NCBI GenBank assembly: GCA_023955635.1
Contig: JAMXHR010000002.1
Span: forward strand, 310,001-374,000
Direction of reading: 5' to 3'
Length of the DNA: 64,000 nucleotides
Origin: Methanosarcina sp. ERenArc_MAG2
GTDB taxonomy: Archaea; Halobacteriota; Methanosarcinia; Methanosarcinales; Methanosarcinaceae
In this document: piece after piece, positions 39,371 to 48,286 of the stretch
Numbering within the stretch: position 1 is the stretch's first letter
Layout: each line of letters opens with the position of its first letter
The notes under the pieces: generated by a model
Told to the model about the DNA's origin: nothing
Databases searched by the model: none
What the model saw: the letters and a program-made list of their open reading frames with translations, nothing else
Program-made: the position numbers and the translations under genes

Positions 39371-39689
39371 GCTTCAGCTTCGTAGAGTTCCTGAGTTATG
39401 ATCGCTCCTTCCCACTTAACTCCACGACCTTTTCCCGGTTCATCCTGCCTTTGAATCTCTTCTCATATATTTCCGTACCGACTACAAGTATATAATTGGC
39501 AAAATCTATCTGCTTATTCATCCACCTTGGCCAACCTTCGGCAGGAGACCTCTCATATTGGTCGATGTTGCAGTCAACCCCTTCAATACACAAGCGCTCT
39601 GAAAGCTGAAACACACTCTTCTTATGTTGGGTTGAGTCGTGGCTATAACTTATAAAAACCCTAATGTCTCCAGATTCTTGAGAGGTCAT

Positions 39690-40035
39690 ATTTTCGTTCC
39701 TAGGCGGGGATACTTTTCGACATCAGTTTAAATATTTTTTATCTCAGATAAAAAGAGGCTATTGGTAAATGGAAAAGATGTTGTAAAATTAATTACTTCC
39801 CATAGTTAGACAGACAATATCAAATTTTCGTTTTGGTTAAAATTTGAGTAAAAATACACTTAAATATATAGAAAAAAAGCGCTCAACAGACTGTCGCAAA
39901 CTCCTTAAATATCTTCATTTTTAGAACTTCAGGACCATTTTCAACAGGAAGGGTAATTGAGGGGGTAATTGAGGGATTTAAAATGGAAAATGGCTCTTTA
40001 TGCCAGAATACAAAAAAGAATAGGGCCGAAAAGCT
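39690..40035. other. Intergenic region, nothing recognised
   Basis: No gene or RNA recognised; contains a short tandem GGGTAATTGAGG (39950-39973). Confidence 0.35.
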
Positions 40036-40536
40036 TCAGTACTCCACCCTGTTCTCGGACTCTTCCCAGGCTTTAAAAGCCCCCAATGCCTCTTCCCGAA
40101 GAAGCTGGTGGAATTCGATATATCTCTCCTGAAGAGGGAGTGAGATTTCTTCATAGATTCGAGAATCCGCAAAGCCGATACTTTTGGCGTCAGCAGTCGT
40201 GTTGGCAAAAAAGACTTTGTCTATTCTGGCCCAGTAGATAGCCCCAAGGCACATCGGACAGGGCTCGCAGGAAGAGTAGATCACACAGCCGCTAAGGTCA
40301 AAAGTCTTGAGTCTTTGGGCTGCGACCCTTATTACATTAATTTCTGCATGGGCTGTAGGATCATTAAGTTCTGTGACCAGGTTGCAGCTTTCTGCAAGGA
40401 TTTTCCCTTTTCTGGTGATGACTGCACCAAAAGGGCCTCTTCCCTTTTTTACGTTTTCAAGGGAAATTTCAATTGCACGCCTCATAAACAAAAAATCATT
40501 ATCTAACATGTTTTGCTCTCTAATTGATATTCTCAT
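40036..40536 (-). CDS. Guanine deaminase-like cytidine deaminase-fold enzyme
   Basis: 166 residues of the CDA fold. Zinc site: TAHAEINVIR (His ligand, catalytic Glu) and SSCEPCPMCLGAIYWA (two Cys ligands). The downstream FANTTADAKSIGFADSRIYEEI resembles guanine deaminases (GuaD) more than tRNA adenosine deaminases. It would convert guanine to xanthine plus ammonia. Starts possible at ATG 40536 or ATG 40509 (MLDNDFLFM). Stands alone next to an IS1-type element. Confidence 0.85.
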   Translation of the reverse strand: MRISIREQNMLDNDFLFMRRAIEISLENVKKGRGPFGAVITRKGKILAESCNLVTELNDPTAHAEINVIRVAAQRLKTFDLSGCVIYSSCEPCPMCLGAIYWARIDKVFFANTTADAKSIGFADSRIYEEISLPLQERYIEFHQLLREEALGAFKAWEESENRVEY

Positions 40537-40633
40537 TTGTTGCTCTCGGAAGTATTGTGTATGAAAGATCAGATTCTTCTACCCAATGCTAAGAGTAGAC
40601 GAAATAAAGTATTTTTTTGCAGAATAATTTTTA

Positions 40634-41795
40634 GATGGTCCATCTTTATCCGATTGATGTTTTGACACACCTAAATTTCAATAGTTCCCTTAAAGTCCAC
40701 TTTGATTCAATAATCCCTGCCTCTCTTGCCGGTGTATTTTTACATTCAACCCCTCTTTCATCTTTGTACCTTAATCCTCCATGACCTCTACAGAAGTTAA
40801 AATGTGTACAATATAACTTCATTTGATACTCTAACCATTCTTTCATTTTTGAAAACCCTATTGTTTTCCTTGAAACTCTGTTGTTATCCTGTCTAAAAGT
40901 CAGGTTTTGTCTTTCAAGTAAAGTTGTTGAGATTTCGCTTTGATCAATATCTTCTCCAAAGATGATCTTCTTCTCTACTTTCTCAAGTACCCCATTTTTT
41001 CTTGTTTTGACTACCTGTGCATACCTTAAATCATCAGAGGGAACGATTTTTGTTTTCTTTGGTCTTCCTTTTTTCCCAGTTCTTGGAAACTCGCTCAAAA
41101 CTCCAAATTGTTTCAAAAGAGCTTCTCTATAAAAGTTCAACCCATCTGTGACAAAAACAGGAATTTTATCCGAAAGACGTTTATTAACTAATTCAACCAA
41201 CTTGTCTGCAACATACTGTTTTCTTGGACCTATTAAAAAGTAAAGTATTAGCCTGCAACCTGGTACAAAAGCTACCCACATCCATGGCCCATCATCTTCG
41301 TAATCTTTCATCCGTGGAACTCTTTTTTGGATTATTACCCACAGTTCGTCCATTTCTATCTTTGGAACATCCAGGTTCTTCATCATAACATCATTTACTT
41401 TATCGCATTGTTCAGATGCGCGAACTAACCATCGCTTTATACTGGCAGGTTGTACCTCTAAAACATCGGAAATGGCTTCAATGCTCATACCTTTCATAGA
41501 CATTTTTAGAGCTAAATCGATAGTTTTCTCATCTTTGCGAAGATCATGATAAAAAGTGTCTGTATGGTCACAAAAAGCTTTGCCGCAATGACGGCAAAGA
41601 TATCTTCTTGTTTTTTCTCCACGGCTTATGTAAGTTCCATTTCCAATAACATTGCCTTGATCACTAAGACCATAGAGCTCACAGTCTTTGTTCGGACAGG
41701 AAACGTTAGTAAATTGTGGTGTTGGACCTCTTTTCCCCATAAGATATACATATAATTTATAATATATAATACCAATCGAATACAAATTGACCATC
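40634..41795 (-). mobile_element. IS1-family insertion sequence with 8-bp target duplication
   Basis: 1,162 bp. Inverted ends GATGGTCCATCTTTATCCGATTG and its inverse near 41773-41795 match in most positions. The flanks 40626-40633 and 41796-41803 are both AATTTTTA, an exact 8-bp duplication as expected for this family. One intact transposase fills the element. Confidence 0.88.
40646..41740 (-). CDS. IS1-family transposase (long archaeal type)
   Basis: About 364 residues from ATG 41740 (MGKRGPTPQF). N-terminal zinc ribbon (CPNKDC and CRHCGKAF), a helix-turn-helix (SIEAISDVLEVQPASIKRWLV), then the catalytic core: MDELWVII (first Asp), PVFVTDGLNFYREAL (second Asp) and TTLLERQNLTFRQDN with the Glu-Arg-x-Asn signature of IS1 enzymes. 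Single frame, without the frameshift used by bacterial IS1. Intact and probably active. Confidence 0.88.
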   Translation of the reverse strand: MGKRGPTPQFTNVSCPNKDCELYGLSDQGNVIGNGTYISRGEKTRRYLCRHCGKAFCDHTDTFYHDLRKDEKTIDLALKMSMKGMSIEAISDVLEVQPASIKRWLVRASEQCDKVNDVMMKNLDVPKIEMDELWVIIQKRVPRMKDYEDDGPWMWVAFVPGCRLILYFLIGPRKQYVADKLVELVNKRLSDKIPVFVTDGLNFYREALLKQFGVLSEFPRTGKKGRPKKTKIVPSDDLRYAQVVKTRKNGVLEKVEKKIIFGEDIDQSEISTTLLERQNLTFRQDNNRVSRKTIGFSKMKEWLEYQMKLYCTHFNFCRGHGGLRYKDERGVECKNTPAREAGIIESKWTLRELLKFRCVKTSIG

Positions 41796-41906
41796 AATTT
41801 TTAAGTACAGGTATATATTAAATAAGTACAAATGTATATTAAATAATTAGTTGAAGATTAAACAGTAGGCAAAGATTAACTAGTTGAAGATTAAACAACA
41901 GGTGGA

Positions 41907-42191
41907 GTGATAATTTTGACAAAGAAGCAATTTACGGCTGAAGAGGCAAAGACAGTTGGGGAAAAGCTGGGAATAAAATGGGATAAGTTCAATGTCGATC
42001 AGTTTCGCAGAGGTATGGACGTAGAACTTGAACACGGGACCATAGATCCCTTGACAAATGTTACTAACGACGACCCCATAATGACAGGAAAAATTGCTCT
42101 GGCTCATCTTAATGAGTTTCCGGACTATTATGATAGACTGGAAGAGATGGAAGAAAAAGCCGAGGAGTTCTGGGAAAAAAGTAAACATTGA
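41907..42191 (+). CDS. DUF5661 family protein
   Basis: 94 residues: FTAEEAKTVGEKLGIKWDKFNVDQFRRGMDVELEHGT, then MTGKIALAHLNEFPDYYDRLEEMEEKAEEFWE. This pattern is that of DUF5661, also found in phages and bacteria. Function unknown; soluble and helical. GTG 41907 or TTG 41916 could start it; GGTGGAG lies upstream. Two direct repeats (AGTTGAAGATTAAACA) precede it at 41850 and 41882. Confidence 0.75.
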   Translation: MIILTKKQFTAEEAKTVGEKLGIKWDKFNVDQFRRGMDVELEHGTIDPLTNVTNDDPIMTGKIALAHLNEFPDYYDRLEEMEEKAEEFWEKSKH

Positions 42192-42229
42192 GCTCAAATA
42201 ACTTCTTTTTTATTCTTATTATGAATATT

Positions 42230-42860
42230 TATTCAGTCGAATACCCCGCAGCTTGCTGCGGGGATGGAAAACTTCCCCGATAACCGTTGTTAAATAATCA
42301 ATTTATATTTTTAGCTACATTTGTACTGTAAATGGAACTCAGACATGCAAACCATTGTGTATATAAAATAAGATATCACATGGTTTTTTGTGTGAAGTAC
42401 CGTAAAAAGCTTCTTTTAAAGACAGAACTCGTAAACTTTTTGAAAAATGTATGCTTTGAAATTAGTGAAAGATACTGTTTTGAGTTTGATGCAATTGGTA
42501 GTGATGGCGATCATGTACATCTTTTTGTTGGAGCTGAACCAAAGTATTCTCCTTCAAAAATCATGTAAATTATAAAAAGTATTACAGCAAGACAAATCTT
42601 TAAACAATACCCTGAAATCAAAAAACACCTTTGGGGTGGTGAACTGTGGAGTGATGGAGGCTACATTGGAACTGTAGGAGATGGAATAACTTCCGATGTT
42701 ATCAAAAACGATGTTGAAAATCAGGGAAACCAGGAGGAAAAAGAAGCATATCAACAAATGAAAATTCTTGATTTTGAATAACCATTACAACCAGAGCGGT
42801 GGCGCGAACATACCCCGTTGCTTGCACCGGGGTGCGCCAGCGCAACTTTGATTCCATAAA
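42230..42860 (+). mobile_element. IS200/IS605-type element, tnpA-bearing copy
   Basis: Left end hairpin CCCCGCAGCTTGCTGCGGGG (42245-42264) is perfect; right end hairpin at 42810-42840. About 630 bp with a single transposase gene that is broken. It shares ends with the MITEs at 8709 and 39153. Confidence 0.85.
42332..42781 (+). pseudogene. IS200-type HUH transposase TnpA, inactivated
   Basis: The frame MELRHANHCVYKIRYHMVFC leads to the metal-binding HVHLFV (HUH motif). A CAA-to-TAA type stop at 42566-42568 interrupts it (PSKIM-stop-IIKSITARQ), after which the frame continues to 42781. The catalytic tyrosine expected in KNYVENQ is Asp here (KNDVENQ). Either change would abolish strand transfer. 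Two independent lesions indicate that the copy is dead. Confidence 0.85.
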
Positions 42861-42899
42861 TTAGTCCTCTCGAGCGCAGCGAGAAGGACCCCGTGCTCC

Positions 42900-43020
42900 C
42901 GAAGCGGAACTCGGGAAGCGGAACTCGGGCGAGACGCAATTCGGGAAGCGAAATAAATCTTCTCGTTCAATCTTCCTGTTCAATCTTCCCGTTCAATCTT
43001 CCTGTTCAATCTTCCTTTAA
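42900..43020. repeat. Short tandem repeats
   Basis: GGGAAGCGGAACTC-like units (42898-42952), then five copies of the 13-mer TTCAATCTTCCTG with C/T variation (42966-43017). The second set runs into the C-terminal codons of the reverse-strand gene at 43006. Confidence 0.75.
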
Positions 43021-43194
43021 GCCTTCCTGCTCATTCATTCTGTTTCTTTCAAGGTTAAGGATTTTCCTGATGACTATTTTTTTGGACCCGAGCCCAAGAT
43101 CCTCGTTTTCAGGGTAGTTCGTCTTTACATACCCAAAAAGTTCATAAACGGTCATATCATCGAGTTTTCTTTTGAGCTGATTAAAGTCCTCCAC
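43006..43194 (-). CDS. Small conserved hypothetical protein (62 residues)
   Basis: GTG 43194 opens MEDFNQLKRKLDDMTVYELFGYVKTN..., charged and helical, ending NEQEGLKED. Its last codons lie in the 13-bp tandem repeat. No motif beyond a repeated Asp/Glu pattern. The composition and the charged start look like a real gene, but I do not recognise the family. Confidence 0.55.
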   Translation of the reverse strand: MEDFNQLKRKLDDMTVYELFGYVKTNYPENEDLGLGSKKIVIRKILNLERNRMNEQEGLKED

Positions 43195-43560
43195 AAGAAC
43201 ACCTTTTTTACAAAAACCAAATTTAATTTTTAAATTACATATATTAATATTTATATTATTTTGATATTTTCTCCGGGTATTTATCCGGAATTGATCAGGA
43301 TGTGCCGGAATTTATGGATGCTTAATACCAGGCTTTTTATAAATATCCATGGTTAATTGTCTGAATTCAACCGGATTTTTATCCGAGGACTTATATAAGC
43401 TATTTTAAGTAAATTATCAGAATATTAATATGGTTATAAGTATTTACAGATAACCATAAAATAATGCTTAAAAAATAGGCTTAAGAATTTGAATCCTGGC
43501 ATAAAGAATCCGAAATATTGAGAAATAATTTCCTAAAAAGAAGAGTAGAGAAAATAAGGG
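43195..43560. other. Intergenic region before the histidine kinase
   Basis: No gene. AT-rich with TATA-like TTATATAAGC near 43391 that could serve the kinase gene. Confidence 0.35.
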
Positions 43561-46268
43561 ATGGGTGGGTCAGGCATAAACCGGAATGACAGCGTAGATG
43601 GGGAAACTGAAGAAAATTGGATGAGAGAATTCCTTTTAAACAGCCCTGACCCTCTCCTGAGAACTGGGAAAGAAGGAATTATTCTTTACGCAAACAAGGC
43701 AGGGAAATTATTTCTGGAAGTGCTTAAAAGCCAGGTTGGAGATAAAGTTCCGATTGAAATTCTGGGTACTGTCCGGAAAGTAGCACTCCGAAAGAAACCT
43801 GCGCAGACGGAACTCAAAGCAGGCGAAAAAACATATTCAATTACTTTTACTCCTTTACGTGCCGGTGAAGGTATAATTCTCTGCGCATCTGATATCACTC
43901 CCCTCAAACAAACCAAGGAAAAACTACTTTTAAGAAAGATGGAGCACGAAGCCTTTTCCCGAATTGCCGAACTATCTCTCAAAAATCAGGATTTCCAGAC
44001 TCTGCTAAATGAAGCCTTACCTCTGGTTACAGCTGCTCTTCGAGTAGAATACTGTAACATTCTTAAACTCATGCCTGATGGAAATTTTTTGTTTGAGAGG
44101 GGAATAGGCTGGAAGCCAGAGGATACAGGAAAAATAATTAAAAAAGATTTAGCCTCAAGAGCAGGTTACACTGTACTTTCAAAAAAACCTATTCTGTTAG
44201 AAAAACTGGATAGGAAGAATTCCATCAGAACAATGGGATTTGAAGGGTATCAGGATATAATGAGCGGGATAAGTGTGCTCATAGGAAGTGTTGAAAAGCC
44301 CTATGGAGTGCTTACGGCCCACAGCGCGAAAAAGGAGAAATTTACCGAAGAAGATGCTCATTTCCTGAATTCTGTTGCAATACTCATTTCATTGACGGTT
44401 GAACGAAAAGAAGTAGAAGATGCCCACCGAGACAAGGTTTATTTCCTGGAAACACTGCTGGATACAATTCCGGCTCCTGTATTTTACAAGGATCTAAAAG
44501 GCGTTTATCAGGGGTGCAACGAGCTCTTTGCAAAAATGATCCTCGGATGTTCAAAAGAAAAGGTAACCGGACACTCAATGAATGAGCTTTCCGAAACAAT
44601 CCCCGCCGGATTTGGGGAAGTCTACAAAAGAATGGACACGCGTCTATTCCAGAAAAGAGGAAGCCAGGCTTACGAGTCCAAAGTGATATGTTCTGACGGA
44701 TTGAAGAGGGACTTTATTTTCAGTAAGGCCATATACAAAAACTGTTGTGGAGCTGCAGAAGGGCTTATAGGAGTAATGCTTGATATCACAGGACGCAAAA
44801 ACACGGAAGAAAAGCTGCAAACAAGCGAAGAAAGATATCGCCTTATTGCGGAACAGACAGGGCAGTTGATATACGATATTGAACTGAAAAACGGCCATGT
44901 TGAGTGGGCAGGGGCAGTCACGGAACTTACCGGTTACAGTTATAAAGAAATTGAAAATTTGGATTTCTATGACTGGCTCGAACATATCCATCCGGAAGAT
45001 CGCAAAAGAGTGCAGCAGTCATTCAAAAAGTGCTGGAATACAGGAGAAAAATTCCACGAAGAATTCAGGTTCAGGCGGAAGGATAGAAGCTATTTTTATG
45101 TGAAAAATAGAGGGGTATATCTGAGAGATGAAGAAGACCGTGTATGCAGAGCTCTTGGAGTAATGGAAGATGTTACCGAAATTAAACAGTCCTCCGAAAA
45201 ATTGAAGGAAAACGAAGAGCTCTACCGGTCATTTTTACAGAATTTCAAAGGAATTTCTTTTAAACTTGACAGGAATTTTTCCCCCTCTTTATTGAAGGAG
45301 CTGTTGAGGAAATAAGCGGGTATGCAGAAGAAGACTTTATCTCCAGTAGAATATATCTGTATGACCTTATTGTCCCGGAAGACCGCCCAATGCTCAATCT
45401 AAGCCGGAAAAAAATGATTTCCTCCCCGAACTCCATCATGGAGCATGAGTACAGGCTCAGGCAGAAGGATGGAACCGTGAAGTGGGTTCATGAGTTAATC
45501 CACAATGTCTGCAATGCATCAGGTGAAACAGTGTTTATCCAGGGCTATGCTTATGACATTACTCAGAGGAAAAAAGTTGAGGAAACCCTTGCGAAAGCCG
45601 AAGAAATCGGCATGAGAGAAATTCACCACCGGATCAAGAATAACCTTCAGGTAGTTTCGTCCCTGCTCAGCCTTCAGGCTGAAAAATTTAAAGATCCGGA
45701 AGTTATTGAAGCTTTCAGAGAAAGCGAAAACCGTGTAGTCTCAATGTCCATAATCCATGAGGAGCTTTATAAATCAGAAGGCTCAACAAGCATCGATTTT
45801 GCAGAATATCTCAGGAAATTGACTACTGACATTCTGCATTCTTACAGAGTTAGAAACGAGAAGGTCAAGCTTCTACTCGATGTGGACAGTACATTTCTTG
45901 GGATTGATACGGCCATTCCCCTTGGAATCGTAATTAACGAACTTTTTTCAAACTCCCTTAAATACGCATTTCCCAGAGGTTCAGAGGGAGAGGTAAGGAT
46001 TTCTCTTTACAGAAACGAAGCCGAAGGTCAAAAAACAGGCTTTGCAGAAGCCACAAGAACGAAAGTGCCAGAGACGTCTTCCAGGTTTACTCTTACCTAT
46101 TCGGACAACGGGGGTCGTTTTCCGGGAAATATTGACTTCGAAAATCCCGGAACTCTTGGTCTGCAACTTGTAAACGCTCTCGTTGAGCAGATTAACGGAA
46201 CAATCGAGCTTGAAAAAGAGAAAGAAACAAAATTTATTCTCAGGTTTGAAGATAAGTTCCCACTCTAA
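43561..46268 (+). CDS. Multi-PAS/GAF sensor histidine kinase (HisKA_2 type, frameshift)
   Basis: About 903 residues after repair, without membrane segments. Order: PAS (residues about 20-120), GAF (about 140-280), three PAS domains (about 290-420, 425-545, 550-680) with PAC tails such as GVMLDITGRK and GVMEDVTEIK, then HisKA_2 (EIHHRIKNNLQVVSSLLSLQA, phosphorylated His) and HATPase (NELFSNSLKYAF, YSDNGGRF, GLQLVNALVEQ). As read it stops at 45315; one C added to the run near 45282-45286 restores PLFIEGAVEEISGY. A cytosolic sensor; no response regulator is adjacent. Confidence 0.88.
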
Positions 46269-46576
46269 AAGTATAAAGACTAACTTTTGCACATAACAAA
46301 AAGACGAATTCCATTTTCAAACCTGATCTTAAAGCGGGTTTTCTTTTTATGCCTGAAAACAGAAATTTTTTGCAGGGCAGAGTGGTTTTTTTCATTCAAT
46401 TTTTTTTGTCTTAAAGGTTTAAAAATAAGTATCTTGGGCATGAGAGACATGGTGCTGTATAAATTGAAACAAATAACACATACTTCTATACTAAGAATTC
46501 ATTTGAAACTGGGTATAAAATAAGGAAGAAAAAAATAACAAAGGAATACATATAGGTGAGGATAGGCGAATTGTGA
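46269..46576. other. Intergenic region, nothing recognised
   Basis: A 78-codon frame from 46287 is low in conserved features and has no ribosome binding site; not called. Confidence 0.35.
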
Positions 46577-48286
46577 ATGCTAATAGGAATTGATGTCGGA
46601 GGCACCACTACGGATGCGGTGCTGATCCGAAATGGAGAAGTGTACAGTACTGCCAAGGTTTCCACTGAGCCCGGGAATCTCCTGAGTTCCCTGCTTGAAG
46701 CCCTTGACGCGATCAGCAGAGATATCCCTCCTGATCAGCTGGAAAGAGTGGTATTCAGCACAACCGTGATAACAAATCTCATTGCCGAAGGCAAAACTGA
46801 CCGGATAGCCATGCTGCTCATTCCCGGACCTGGTATTAACCCGACAAGTTATACTTTTCCTGACAGCTTTTATCTTAAAGGGGCTATGGATTACAGGGGA
46901 AGGGAAATTCAGCCCCTTGATGAGGCCGAGATCAGGAAAACAGTGGTTTTGATCCGGGAACTTGAATTTTCCAGGGCTGCTGTTGTAAGTAAATTCGGGC
47001 AGAGAAATCCTTCTCATGAACTCAGGATAGAGGAAATATTCAGGGAAGTGTATCCGGACTGCAAACTGGAACTCGGACATAAGGTTTCGGGAAAACTGAA
47101 TTTCCCAAGGCGGATAGCAACTACCATGCTCGCCTCTGCTACCAGAGAGAGCTATCAGGAATTTGTTGAGAAAATTAGAAAAGCCCTTAAGGAGAGGAAT
47201 ATCAGGGCTCCTGTTTATATTCTGAAAGCCGACGGAGGAACTCTTCCTGTTGAGAAATCAATAGAGTTTCCCGTAGAAACTATTTTTCAGGCCCTGCTGC
47301 CAGCACAATTGGAGCCCTTGCCCTTACCCCGGAAGGGAGACATCCGTGGTAGCGGATATAGGAGGGACCACCACAGACCTTGCGTTAATCCTTTCAGGCA
47401 AGCCTCTTCTGGCTTCTAAAGGTGCAAAGCTTGGAGGCTTCCTGACGCATGTTAGAGCTTTTTCTGTCCGCTCGATAGCTGTTGGAGGAGACAGTGTTGT
47501 AAGGGTTAAGAGTTCAAACAGCGGTACAAAGCTAATAACTGTTGGCCCTGACAGGGCAGGCCCTGCTTACTGCATGGGAGGAGAAGAAACTACTCCGACT
47601 GATGCCCTGAAGGTGCTCGAGCTTATTGATGTAGGAAATCCCGAACGTGCAAGGGAAGCAATTAAAGCCATAGGCTCCAGCCTGGGAAAATCCGAGATTG
47701 AAACTGCATCCCTGATAGTTGATAAAGCTACACAGATGATTGCTGAAGCAGTCAATGAGATGTTTCTTGAATGGGCACAGGAGCCTGCTTACAGGATATG
47801 GGAAGTTCTGCAAGAGAAGAAAGCAAGGCCCGAAAATGTGGTAGGAATCGGAGGGGGGCGAGAGGTCTTATTGCAGAAATTGCGAAAAAACTTGATGCAA
47901 AACCTGTTATTCCTGAATATGCAGAAGTAGGAAATGCTATCGGAGCAGCCGTTGCAAGGCCCACGCTTACTCTCAACCTGCGCATTGATACTGAACGGAA
48001 AGTGTACTCAGTCGCCGAAGAAGGGGAGATCGTCAGCCTTAATGTAACAGATATCGGTAATTTCAACAGGATGGGTTCAGATGAAGCTGAAGCCCTTGCC
48101 GCAAAACTCCTCAGGGAACGTGCCGAAAGCTATGGAATTTCCGAGTATGCGGCCGAAGCCGAGATTGTTAATAGTGAAGTTTTTAACATTGTCAGCGGCT
48201 GGTCTACTGTCGGGCGGCTTTTTGACGTGAATATGCAGATTCCTGCAGGCCTGATCCCGGAATGGAAAAGGGGAGAGAAAGAATGA
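46577..48286 (+). CDS. Hydantoinase/oxoprolinase family protein (three frameshifts)
   Basis: ATP-dependent amidohydrolase family with an actin-like ATPase fold. N-terminal GIDVGGTTTDAVLI, a second phosphate loop VADIGGTTTDLALI, the family segment TIFSGPAASTIGAL, GGDSVVRV, and a C-terminal GIGGG. The breaks near 47286-47290 (T-run), 47333-47335 (G-run) and 47853-47858 (G-run) each need one added base; the repaired protein is about 570 residues. Substrate unknown; M. mazei-type genomes carry it beside an HDAC-like gene, as here. Its stop overlaps the start of that gene (ATGA), so the two are translated together. Confidence 0.85.

Larger units (their letters stand above)
36722..39689 (-). pseudogene. 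SEFIR + CAP12/TIR-like nucleotide-binding domain protein, split by two mobile elements
   Basis: Three separated pieces read as one gene. Piece 1 (39689-39371): SEFIR domain, VFISYSHDSTQHK, DCNIDQYE, EGWPRWM; with one G added near 39441 it runs on to ITQELYEAEAKNQ. A MITE follows. Piece 2 (39152-38466): KFIPVVFSPKDVDHIPIVLKG completes SEFIR, then an HVRITQKSD...KLDLSEEKL...NGKTI domain and the linker VTDDLIKREPG. An ISAzo13-type element follows. Piece 3 (37171-36722): IFVVHGHDEGMKEAVA, HEQANRGKTIIEKFE, VVLLSPDD, ELGYFLGKLGGENV, the CAP12-type TIR-like domain. One A added near 38506-38512 aligns piece 2 with 3. Intact length would be about 485 residues. TIR-superfamily proteins with such domains act in anti-phage defence, so that role is inferred. 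Confidence 0.8.

Noticed and set aside
46287..46523. 78-codon ORF after the histidine kinase
   Set aside because: Repetitive Phe/Leu composition in AT-rich DNA, no ribosome binding site.
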